Shown here in pieces: positions 56,309 to 64,000 of a stretch of 64,000 bases of DNA. Origin of the DNA: Phyllobacterium sophorae (GTDB taxonomy: Bacteria; Pseudomonadota; Alphaproteobacteria; Rhizobiales; Rhizobiaceae). Made by a program: the position numbers and the translations under genes. The DNA is taken from assembly GCF_003010965.1 (NCBI RefSeq), contig NZ_PGGM01000001.1:310001-374000 (forward strand), written 5' to 3'. The number at the start of each line of letters is the position of its first letter. The first letter of the stretch is position 1. The notes under the pieces are model-generated. The model ran no database searches. It was not told the DNA's origin and was given only the letters and a program-made list of their open reading frames with translations.

Positions 56309-57709
56309 ATGGCCGAGAAACAGGACTACATCGTCAAGGACCTTGAACTGGCTGCTTGGGGCCGCAAGGAAATCGAAATCGCCGAAACCGAAATGCCTGG
56401 CCTGATGGCCAGCCGCGAAGAATTTGGCACGTCGCAGCCGCTTAAGGGTGCCCGCATTACCGGGTCCCTGCACATGACGATCCAGACCGCCGTCCTGATC
56501 GAAACCCTGCAGGCACTCGGCGCCAAGGTCCGGTGGGCATCGTGCAACATCTTCTCGACCCAGGATCATGCCGCTGCAGCTATTGCTGCAACCGGCACGC
56601 CGGTCTTCGCCGTCAAGGGCGAGACTCTTGAAGAGTATTGGACCTACACCGATCAGATTTTTCAATGGCCGGATGGCCAGCCTTCCAATATGATTCTCGA
56701 TGATGGCGGCGACGCCACCATGTACATCCTGATTGGCGCACGCGCGGAAGCCGGGGAAGACGTCCTGTCCAACCCGGGCAGCGAAGAAGAAGAAATCCTC
56801 TTCGCGCAGATCAAGAAGCGCATGAAGGAAACCCCGGGCTTCTTCACCAAGCAGCGCGATGCGATCAAGGGCGTGACTGAAGAAACCACGACCGGCGTCA
56901 ATCGTTTGTATCAGCTGCAGAAGAAGGGCCTACTGCCTTTCCCGGCGATCAACGTCAACGACAGTGTCACCAAGTCGAAATTCGACAACAAGTACGGCTG
57001 CAAGGAATCGCTGGTTGACGGTATCCGCCGCGCCACCGACGTCATGATGGCTGGCAAGGTTGCTGTTGTTTGCGGCTACGGCGACGTCGGCAAGGGTTCG
57101 GCCGCGTCGTTGCTTGGGGCCGGCGCTCGCGTCAAGGTGACGGAAGTCGATCCCATTTGCGCACTGCAGGCCGCGATGGACGGTTTCGAAGTGGTAACCC
57201 TCGAAGATGCGGCTCCAACGGCCGACATCATCATCACCACAACCGGCAATAAAGATGTCATCACCATCGATACCATGCGCAAGATGAAGGACATGGTGAT
57301 CGTCGGTAATATCGGCCACTTCGACAACGAGATCCAGGTCGCCGCATTGCGCAATCTGAAGTGGAGCAACATCAAGCCTCAGGTCGATATGATTTCGTTC
57401 CCGGACGGCAAGCGCTTGCTGCTCCTTTCCGAAGGAAGGCTGCTTAACCTTGGCAATGCAACAGGTCATCCAAGCTTTGTCATGTCAGCCTCGTTCACCA
57501 ACCAGGTTTTGGCTCAGATCGAGCTATACAGCCGCGGTGAACAGTACAAGAATGAGGTTTACGTCCTGCCGAAGCACCTGGACGAAAAAGTCGCCCGTTT
57601 GCATCTCGACAAGCTCGGCGCGAAATTGTCGGTTCTTTCCGAAGAACAGGCTGCCTATATCGGTGTAACGCCGAGCGGCCCGTTCAAGTCGGACCACTAC
57701 AGATATTGA
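56309..57709 (+). CDS. ahcY: S-adenosylhomocysteine hydrolase
   Basis: Splits SAH to homocysteine and adenosine, keeping methylation going. The 466-residue protein has NAD-binding [13 protein letters not shown], the catalytic-region [10 protein letters not shown] and [14 protein letters not shown], and [14 protein letters not shown]. It ends KSDHYRY, as in the family. A terminator follows. Confidence 0.97.
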   Translation: MAEKQDYIVKDLELAAWGRKEIEIAETEMPGLMASREEFGTSQPLKGARITGSLHMTIQTAVLIETLQALGAKVRWASCNIFSTQDHAAAAIAATGTPVFAVKGETLEEYWTYTDQIFQWPDGQPSNMILDDGGDATMYILIGARAEAGEDVLSNPGSEEEEILFAQIKKRMKETPGFFTKQRDAIKGVTEETTTGVNRLYQLQKKGLLPFPAINVNDSVTKSKFDNKYGCKESLVDGIRRATDVMMAGKVAVVCGYGDVGKGSAASLLGAGARVKVTEVDPICALQAAMDGFEVVTLEDAAPTADIIITTTGNKDVITIDTMRKMKDMVIVGNIGHFDNEIQVAALRNLKWSNIKPQVDMISFPDGKRLLLLSEGRLLNLGNATGHPSFVMSASFTNQVLAQIELYSRGEQYKNEVYVLPKHLDEKVARLHLDKLGAKLSVLSEEQAAYIGVTPSGPFKSDHYRY

Positions 57710-57740
57710 TCTGATCAGTATATACCCACAAGATATGGAA

Positions 57741-57776
57741 GCCGGAGAATTGACAAATTCTCCGGCTTTCTTTTTT
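57741..57776 (+). terminator. Terminator after ahcY
   Basis: Stem GCCGGAGAATT with its complement (57741-57751 and 57756-57766) around GACA, then TTTCTTTTTT. Confidence 0.93.
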
Positions 57777-57906
57777 GCACGCAGTTCTTCCCGTCGATTC
57801 GCTCAAGGTTTATTGTAGTGATTCGGGATGGCGTTGTTTCGGATGGGCCAAGTGGTTGAAAAATCGCGAGGATCGAAGCAACCACATTCGTCAGGATGGG
57901 GCTGAT

Positions 57907-60438
57907 ATGACGATTGGTGAAGGTGATGTTCGCAGTAAACATGCAGCATACGGACGACCTGTGCTGAGAAAGTTGCGGACACTGCTTGCCAGTGCGAGTT
58001 CGGCAATGCCCATTGTTTTGGCCGCTTCATCTGCCGCGCACGCCCAGGATGCGCTGGGTAAAATCAACACGCCATTCGGTGTGGAGGTGGGCACATTCGA
58101 AGTCGTGCAATTCGCGATGTTTCTCGGCGCCATGGGCGCGGCGCTGCTCTCGGCGGGTTGGCTGATCCGTGAGCGCAGCCGCATTGCCAATGAAAATCGC
58201 CAGCTACGCGACAAGGTCGCAGATCTCAATGTCACCGTTCAGCGCAATGAGGCCATGCTCAATCTCAAGGACCAGCGCATAATCGTCTGGGAAGGCGCTT
58301 CAAGCACACCAAATCTTGTCGGCACCCTGCCGCCCGAGATCGGTGTTCCGGAGGCGCGGGCACTATTCCTGGCTTTTGGCCGTTGGCTCCAGATCGACTC
58401 GGCGACATTGCTTGATCGCTCGATCTCGGCATTGCGCGAAAAGGCGCGGCCGTTTGATATTGCGATCGAGACTTCGAAGGGCGCACCGCTGGAAGTTCAA
58501 GGTCGCACCTCCGGCGGCTATGCTATCGTCCGCTTCATCAATCTCGGGGAGGCGCGGGCGGCACAGGCGTTGCTCAAGACCGAGAATTATCAACTCAGTG
58601 AAGCCGTCGGTACGCTGCGCGGGCTCCTGGAGGCGGTTGATATGCCGGCCTGGCACCGCGATGGCGATGGCCGTCTTACCTGGGTGAACATGGCTTACGC
58701 CAAGGCGGTGGACGTTCGCGACGCGCGCACTGCAGTCAGCGATGCGCGTGAACTGTTTGGTTCGCAAGCCCGCGAGCGCATTGAGCGGGACAAAGCAGCG
58801 AACCGTCGATTCCACGATCAGCTATCGACGGTCGTCGGCGGAGACCGTCACGTCTTCCGGGTGACAGACGTTGCCGGTAGCGCCGGCTCCGCAGGGCTCG
58901 CGGCCGATATCAGCGAAATCGAATTGATTCGCGAAGAGTTCAAGCGAACCGTGCTAAATCATTCGGACACGCTGGATCAGTTGAATTCTGCCGTCGCGAT
59001 GTTCGACGCCAACCGCAAGCTGCAATTCTTCAATCAGGCCTTTGCCAAGCTATGGGGGTTGGAAACAGCTTTTCTTGAGAGCAGCCCCGACAATGCCATG
59101 CTGCTCGATCGCTTCCGCAGCGACGGCATACTGCCGGAGCAACCGGACTGGCGGCGTTGGAAAGACCAGGTTCTAGCGGCCTATCACTCTGTCGAGTCGC
59201 AGGAACATGTCTGGTATCTGACTGACGGCCGCACGCTGCGTGTCATCGTCAATCCGCAGCCGAAGGGCGGTGTCACATGGGTCTTCGAGAACCTGACGGA
59301 AAAGCTCGAACTGCAGAGCCGCTATAACACACTCATCAAGGTTCAGGGCCAGACACTGGATCACCTCGCTGAAGGCGTTGCCGTATTCGGCTCCGATGGC
59401 AAGATCCGCCTCTCCAATCCCGCTTTTGCATCGTTGTGGTCGTTGAAACGCGAACAGATCGCCGAAGGCTTGCATATTTCGGCGATCCGCCGGCTGTGCG
59501 AGCCTGTCTCGGACGCTGCTCACTGGGAAACCTTCGTCACGACGGTCACCGGTTTCGATGACGAACGTCAATCGCTCTCCGGCCATATCGAACTCAGCAC
59601 CGGCAAGATCCTGTTTTACGCGACAGCGCCGTTGCCGAACGGCCAAACCATGCTCACTTTCGTCGACGTTACCGACTCAGTCCAAGTTGAGCGCGCATTG
59701 AAGGAAAAGAACGAGGCGCTGGAAAGAACGGATGAACTGAAGAACGATTTCGTGCAGCACGTATCCTACGAACTGCGCTCGCCTCTGACCAACATCATTG
59801 GCTTTACCGAACTTCTGCAGACGCCGATGACCGGACCGCTCAACGATCGCCAGCGCGATTACCTCGATCACATCGGCACCTCCTCTTCGGTATTGTTGAC
59901 CATCGTCAATGATATTCTGGATCTTGCCACCGTCGACGCCGGCATTATGGAGCTCGACATAAGCGATGTCTCGGTCACAGATGCCGTGACGACGGCCTCC
60001 GAAAAGGTCGCCGAGCGGTTGAAGGAGCATAATATCCTGCTGGATATTCGCATCGAGCCTGGAACAGGCTCCTTTCGTGCCGATGCCAGCCGTGTCAAAC
60101 AGGTCCTGTCAAATCTGCTGAGCAATGCCGCCAATTACGCTCCGGAAGGTAGTACGGTGACGCTCGCTTGCCGGCGGGAGCAGGCCGAAATGGTCTTCAG
60201 CGTACACGACAGTGGCCCTGGCATGCCTGATTATGTCCTCGACAGCATTTTCAAACGCTTCCAGCCCTATCCCAATGGCGGGCGCAAGCGCGGCGCCGGG
60301 TTGGGACTTTCAATTGTGAAGGGATTTGTCGAGCTGCATGGCGGCACGGTCGATATCAGCAGCGCCGCCGGGATGGGTACGCAGGTTACTTGTCGCTTCC
60401 CCCTGGAGGCGCGGACATTCAGCATCGCTGCCGAATAA
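57907..60438 (+). CDS. divL: DivL-like PAS sensor kinase with tyrosine in the H-box
   Basis: An 843-residue membrane-associated kinase homologue. A signal-like N-terminus (about 20-48) and a membrane helix at about 64-88 precede a coiled coil, several PAS domains (about 225-600), a dimerisation helix and an ATPase domain. The H-box reads FVQHVSYELRSPLTNIIGF: Tyr621 stands where other kinases have the phospho-accepting His. This is the mark of DivL, which in Caulobacter controls CckA and so CtrA. N-box (NLLSNAANYAPEG), G1 (DSGPGMP) and G2 (GAGLGLSIVKGF) are kept. The ATG at 57907 follows GGATGGGG. Neighbour to ahcY and tsaE, as in other Hyphomicrobiales. Confidence 0.9.
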   Translation: MTIGEGDVRSKHAAYGRPVLRKLRTLLASASSAMPIVLAASSAAHAQDALGKINTPFGVEVGTFEVVQFAMFLGAMGAALLSAGWLIRERSRIANENRQLRDKVADLNVTVQRNEAMLNLKDQRIIVWEGASSTPNLVGTLPPEIGVPEARALFLAFGRWLQIDSATLLDRSISALREKARPFDIAIETSKGAPLEVQGRTSGGYAIVRFINLGEARAAQALLKTENYQLSEAVGTLRGLLEAVDMPAWHRDGDGRLTWVNMAYAKAVDVRDARTAVSDARELFGSQARERIERDKAANRRFHDQLSTVVGGDRHVFRVTDVAGSAGSAGLAADISEIELIREEFKRTVLNHSDTLDQLNSAVAMFDANRKLQFFNQAFAKLWGLETAFLESSPDNAMLLDRFRSDGILPEQPDWRRWKDQVLAAYHSVESQEHVWYLTDGRTLRVIVNPQPKGGVTWVFENLTEKLELQSRYNTLIKVQGQTLDHLAEGVAVFGSDGKIRLSNPAFASLWSLKREQIAEGLHISAIRRLCEPVSDAAHWETFVTTVTGFDDERQSLSGHIELSTGKILFYATAPLPNGQTMLTFVDVTDSVQVERALKEKNEALERTDELKNDFVQHVSYELRSPLTNIIGFTELLQTPMTGPLNDRQRDYLDHIGTSSSVLLTIVNDILDLATVDAGIMELDISDVSVTDAVTTASEKVAERLKEHNILLDIRIEPGTGSFRADASRVKQVLSNLLSNAANYAPEGSTVTLACRREQAEMVFSVHDSGPGMPDYVLDSIFKRFQPYPNGGRKRGAGLGLSIVKGFVELHGGTVDISSAAGMGTQVTCRFPLEARTFSIAAE

Positions 60439-60445
60439 GGCACCT

Positions 60446-61954
60446 ATGACCTCAATCAGCATTCAGCTCGCAACGACAGAAGAAACCGAACGCCTTGGCC
60501 AGGACTTGGCGCTTGCGTTAAGAAAAGGCGATCTCGTCACGCTTTCCGGCGACCTCGGCGCGGGTAAGTCGACGCTGGCGCGCGGTTTGATCCGTGCGAT
60601 TGCCGACGATACTGACTACGAGGTGCCAAGCCCGACCTTCACCATCGTTCAGTCGTATCCGGAACTGCGCGTCCCGGTCAGCCATGTCGATCTCTACCGC
60701 CTTTCCTCTGCCGATGAAATTGATGAGCTTGGCCTGGATGAAGCATTGGAAGACGGTGTTGTCCTGGTCGAGTGGCCGGAACGGGCAGGCCAAGTCCTGC
60801 CAACAGCAAGCCTTCACCTGTCCCTGATCAGCGATGGCGACGGGCGAAAAGCATTGGTTGATGGTGAACCCGCCGCCATAGCTCGGCTGCAGCGCTCATT
60901 GGAAATTCGAAATTTCCTGACGGAAGCCGGGTTGGGAACCGCCCGGCGGCGCTATCTGCTCGGCGACGCGTCAGCACGGGGCTATGAAACAGTTTCGACC
61001 GGAGACGAGCTTCCGCTCATCCTGATGAACTCGCCATATAATCCTGGCGGACCTGTTTTGCGCGACGGCAAGACTTACATGCAGATCGCTCATCTGTCCC
61101 AGTCGGTGACGGCATTTGTTGCCCTCGATAGATTGTTGCAATCGAAGAAATTCAAGGTGCCCGCGATCCTCGCCGAAGATCTCGAGAGGGGGTTTCTGCT
61201 CCTGGAAAACCTCGGTAGTGATGGAGTGCTGGATGCCACGGGTGCACCAATTCCTGAACGCTACGAGGCGGTAGTTCGTCTGCTGGCGAAAGTGCATCAG
61301 CAATCATGGCCGCGGGATATCGAGGCGGCCGAAGGTTATTCACATCATATCCACAACTTCGATCGCGACGCGATGATGATTGAAGTGGAGCTGCTTTCGG
61401 ACTGGTATGTTCCCCGCATGCGCGGGTCGCCACTTGGATCTGCGAAAAAATCGGACTATGTCGCCGCCTGGGACGAAGTATTTAGCCAATTAATCAATGC
61501 CGAGCAAAGTCTGCTGCTGCGTGACGTGCATTCGCCCAATATTCTCTGGCGCAGCAGCGCGACAGCCACCGACCGCATTGGTTTGATCGATTTTCAGGAC
61601 GCGATGATCGGCCCGTCGGCCTATGACGTGGCATCGCTGGTTTTCGATGCGCGGGTGACCATTCCACCGGAGCTTCAGGATCATTTGCTCGCCGCTTATC
61701 TCGACGAGCGTCGATCGGGCAGTGAGGATTTTGATGAAGAGGGTTTCCGCAGGGCCTTTGCTATAATGGCGGCGCAGCGCAATGCCAAGATTCTCGGTAT
61801 CTTTGTCCGCCTTGACGAACGGGACGGCAAACCTTTCTATCTGCAGCACCTTCCTCGCATCAAGGCCTACCTCAATCGCGTCATTGGCCACCCTGCACTG
61901 GCGCCGGTCAAGGATTGGTGCGAAAAGGCAGGTATCGTAAATTCGGAGAGTTGA
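60446..61954 (+). CDS. TsaE-AmgK fusion protein
   Basis: A 502-residue two-domain protein. Residues 1-150 are TsaE, the ATPase for the t6A tRNA modification, with P-loop GDLGAGKST (35-43) and VEWPERAGQVLP. Residues about 152-502 are an aminoglycoside-phosphotransferase-fold kinase with LLLRDVHSPNILWRS (catalytic Asp) and GLIDFQDAMIGPSAYDVASL, the AmgK type that phosphorylates the anomeric carbon of N-acetylmuramate/N-acetylglucosamine. The murU gene follows at once, which supports this. Begins eight bases after divL. Confidence 0.9.
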   Translation: MTSISIQLATTEETERLGQDLALALRKGDLVTLSGDLGAGKSTLARGLIRAIADDTDYEVPSPTFTIVQSYPELRVPVSHVDLYRLSSADEIDELGLDEALEDGVVLVEWPERAGQVLPTASLHLSLISDGDGRKALVDGEPAAIARLQRSLEIRNFLTEAGLGTARRRYLLGDASARGYETVSTGDELPLILMNSPYNPGGPVLRDGKTYMQIAHLSQSVTAFVALDRLLQSKKFKVPAILAEDLERGFLLLENLGSDGVLDATGAPIPERYEAVVRLLAKVHQQSWPRDIEAAEGYSHHIHNFDRDAMMIEVELLSDWYVPRMRGSPLGSAKKSDYVAAWDEVFSQLINAEQSLLLRDVHSPNILWRSSATATDRIGLIDFQDAMIGPSAYDVASLVFDARVTIPPELQDHLLAAYLDERRSGSEDFDEEGFRRAFAIMAAQRNAKILGIFVRLDERDGKPFYLQHLPRIKAYLNRVIGHPALAPVKDWCEKAGIVNSES

Positions 61955-61959
61955 TTTTA

Positions 61960-62691
61960 ATGACGAAGCCCCGTACCGCAATGGTTCTGGCAGCCGGTCT
62001 CGGCAAGCGCATGGCTCCGATTACAGACACGATCCCCAAGCCCCTGGTAAAGGTAGCCGGCAAACCATTGATCGATTGGGGGCTGGACGCGCTCGCAAAT
62101 AATGGTGTCGAGCGTGCAATCGTCAATACGCACTATCTCGCTGATCAATTGGATACGCATTTGGCGAAGAGGAGCGTTCCCGAGATTCTCGTTTCAGATG
62201 AACGTACAGAGCTGCTTGATTCTGCAGGTGGCATCGTCAATGCACTGCCGCAGATAGGGACCGAGCCGTTTTATGTCATCAATGCGGACACTTTCTGGAT
62301 TGACGGGGCGATACCAAATCTTGTCCTCCTGGCGGAAGGATGGGATGATGCGCGCATGGACATTCTCCTGATGATCGCGACGAAGCACCAGGCGACCGGC
62401 TATGACGGCCGCGGGGATTTCAACATGAACGCGGAGGGTAAGTTGCGCCGGCTCGCAGCGGATGAGACATCGCCCTATATCTATGCCGGTGCAGCCATCA
62501 TCCACCCGCGCATCTTTGCCGAAGCATCGGCAGGCAAGGCTTCGCTGAACCATTATTTTGACGCAGCAATTGCTGCGGACCGGCTTTACGGTGTGCCAAT
62601 GGAGGGTATTTGGCTGACGGTCGGGACACCCGGCGCCATCGGTGATGCGGAAGCCGCTATCGCCCGCGCCGGTCAAGGGATCCATGGCTGA
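61960..62691 (+). CDS. murU: N-acetylmuramate-1-phosphate uridylyltransferase
   Basis: Makes UDP-MurNAc from MurNAc-1-P in the cell-wall recycling path that bypasses fosfomycin-sensitive de novo synthesis. The 243-residue protein has the nucleotidyltransferase signature MVLAAGLGKRMAPITDTIPKP and VINADTFWID, and a C-terminal GIWLTVGTPGAIGDAE. GGAGAG lies nine bases before the ATG at 61960. It overlaps addB by eight bases. Confidence 0.91.
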   Translation: MTKPRTAMVLAAGLGKRMAPITDTIPKPLVKVAGKPLIDWGLDALANNGVERAIVNTHYLADQLDTHLAKRSVPEILVSDERTELLDSAGGIVNALPQIGTEPFYVINADTFWIDGAIPNLVLLAEGWDDARMDILLMIATKHQATGYDGRGDFNMNAEGKLRRLAADETSPYIYAGAAIIHPRIFAEASAGKASLNHYFDAAIAADRLYGVPMEGIWLTVGTPGAIGDAEAAIARAGQGIHG

Positions 62692-64000
62692 CCACAAACA
62701 TTCACGGGTATTTTCCATCGCGCCCGGCATACCGTTCCTGCCTGCTCTCGTAGATGCGCTGGGGTCGGGAACGCTCATACCTGGCTTCCCCGACAATCCC
62801 ACAGATCCGATGGCGCTGGCGCGTGTGACGATCTACGTGCCGACGCGCCGCGCTGCGCGCACTTTGCGCTCACTGCTTGTTGAAAAAAGTCCAGTCAGAT
62901 CCGCGATTCTTCCCGTCATTCGCCCACTAGGTGATGTGGACGAAGATGCAGCGATGTTTGATATGGGATCGGACGCCTTCTTCGATCTCTTGCCACCGAT
63001 AAGCTCCACGGAACGGCTGCTGCTGCTCGCACGGCTGGTGAGGCCGTGGCGTGAGCGCTTGCCGGACCATGTCCGGGCTCTGTTCGGCAATGAGGAAATT
63101 GCCATCCCTGCTACGACCGCCGACGCGATCTGGCTGGCGCGTGACCTTGCCGCACTGATGGATCAAGTGGAAACCGAAGCCAGCGGCTGGGCGACTCTCT
63201 CGAACATCGTGTCGGAGGAACTGCCGAACTGGTGGCAGGTGACACTTGATTTTCTAGGCATAGTCACCAGTCTCTGGCCCGATATTCTGGCCGATGTTCA
63301 TCGATCGAACCCCGCGGCCCATCGCAACCGGCTGATTGAACTGGAAGCTGAGCGTCTGATGCGCAACCCTCCGGACGGCCCCGTTATCGCTGCCGGTTCC
63401 ACGGGTTCCATACCTGCCACAGCCAGGCTCCTTGCATCCATCGCGTCACTGCCGCATGGTGCCGTCATCCTGCCAGGCCTTGACCGCGATATGGATGCAG
63501 CGAGCTGGGACGTCTTGGCAAATATTGACGGCAATCCGTCGATTTTCGGTCATCCGCAATATGGCCTGAGAAAACTCTTGAGCGAACTCGGCGTGCTGCG
63601 CCACGATGTCGTCCGTTTGGGAAAAGTCACGCCGCAAAAGAGAGCTCGCGAGCATTTGCTCGCCGAGGCCATGCGCCCGGCGGATACGAGCGAGGCCTGG
63701 AGCACTATCGACCGCACCAGCGGCCAATTTTCTGAAGCCGTCGCGCCGGTGGCCCTGATCGAGGCGGCCAATGAGCGCGAAGAGGCGCTCGCCGTGGCCG
63801 TCGCATTGCGTGATGCCATCGATCAGCCGGGCAAGACTGCGGCCCTGATCACAGCTGACCGCGACCTGGCACGTCGTGTGTCGACCGAACTTGCACGCTT
63901 CAACATTGCTGCAGACGATTCCGGCGGCCATGCCCTGCGCGAAACGCAACCGGCGACACTGATGCGGCTGGCGATCGAAACTGCATTCAACCCAGGTGAT
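62684..64000 (+). CDS. addB: Double-strand break repair protein AddB, N-terminal part (3' end outside window)
   Basis: Starts ATGGCTGACCAC inside the last codons of murU and stays open for 439 codons to the window's end. It reads SRVFSIAPGIPFLPALVDAL, then IYVPTRRAARTLRSLL, LLPVIRPLGDVDED and LARRVSTELARF, which match the N-terminal helicase-like half of rhizobial AddB. The nuclease domain with its iron-sulphur cysteines is beyond base 64000. AddAB processes broken DNA ends for RecA. Not visible as a closed open frame because it runs off the edge. Confidence 0.92.
   Translation, partial: MADHKHSRVFSIAPGIPFLPALVDALGSGTLIPGFPDNPTDPMALARVTIYVPTRRAARTLRSLLVEKSPVRSAILPVIRPLGDVDEDAAMFDMGSDAFFDLLPPISSTERLLLLARLVRPWRERLPDHVRALFGNEEIAIPATTADAIWLARDLAALMDQVETEASGWATLSNIVSEELPNWWQVTLDFLGIVTSLWPDILADVHRSNPAAHRNRLIELEAERLMRNPPDGPVIAAGSTGSIPATARLLASIASLPHGAVILPGLDRDMDAASWDVLANIDGNPSIFGHPQYGLRKLLSELGVLRHDVVRLGKVTPQKRAREHLLAEAMRPADTSEAWSTIDRTSGQFSEAVAPVALIEAANEREEALAVAVALRDAIDQPGKTAALITADRDLARRVSTELARFNIAADDSGGHALRETQPATLMRLAIETAFNPGD

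Noticed and set aside
1-64000. Mobile elements, prophage, CRISPR arrays or toxin-antitoxin pairs
   Set aside because: No transposase, integrase, phage structural gene, regular short repeats or paired toxin gene is seen; the lone XRE gene has no toxin partner.

Overview
This 64 kb window reads as ordinary chromosome from an alphaproteobacterium of the order Hyphomicrobiales (Rhizobiales), most like the Phyllobacteriaceae/Brucellaceae/Rhizobiaceae group. The evidence is the block holA-parB-parA-rsmG-mnmG-mnmE-rho-hemJ-hemE, a hemE/PPSRP spacer that looks like a Caulobacter-type chromosomal origin, the block maf-aroE-coaE-dnaQ-secB-fxsA-tim44-mltA-smr, the pckA/chvI-chvG-hprK-EIIA-HPr-ahcY block, and a DivL-type kinase gene. 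Genus cannot be settled by reading. I see no insertion sequence, prophage, CRISPR array or rRNA; the only RNA gene is tRNA-Gly(GCC).

Layout. 1-9.5 kb: end of an M3 peptidase, an alpha/beta hydrolase with an out-of-frame Tat leader, the divergent ohr/ohrR peroxide pair with a palindromic operator, asd, an MHS-type transporter with a large extra domain, leuB, leuD, a CoA-ester lyase and a DUF1737 protein. 9.6-13.6 kb: small housekeeping genes (zincin-like peptidase, TetR regulator, Trm112-like protein, LON-domain protein, CnoX, a YbaK-type deacylase) and tRNA-Gly. 13.7-19.3 kb: a GNAT gene, then a polar amino-acid ABC transporter in an operon with an argH homologue and a divergent LysR regulator.

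19.4-39.7 kb is the origin region. holA and parBA are followed by rsmG, mnmG and mnmE; parS sites lie in rsmG, on both sides of the mnmG/mnmE spacer, and in mltA. The putative oriC is at about 31.9-32.3 kb, with DnaA-box-like sites, a CtrA-like site, GANTC sites and an AT-rich dyad. Rightward from it run PPSRP, maf, aroE, coaE and dnaQ, then secB, fxsA, a Tim44-like gene, mltA, smr and an XRE regulator, several of them translationally coupled.

40-52 kb: a DUF1402 protein with lysozyme-like motifs, hslV-GNAT-hslU, the his operon hisB-DUF2628-hisH-hisA-hisF-hisE-coaA, alkB, a BON-LysM protein, arfB and pckA. 52-64 kb: chvI-chvG-hprK-EIIA(Man)-HPr, an envelope-stress two-component system joined to a PTS phosphorelay; ahcY; a DivL-like kinase with tyrosine in place of the phospho-accepting histidine; a TsaE-AmgK fusion followed by murU (the anabolic muropeptide-recycling route); and the first 439 codons of addB.

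The points most worth a second look are the DivL-type tyrosine, the TsaE-AmgK/MurU unit, the oriC/parS layout, the frameshifted Tat leader, the transporter insertion, and the rho terminator written inside the coding sequence of its convergent neighbour.
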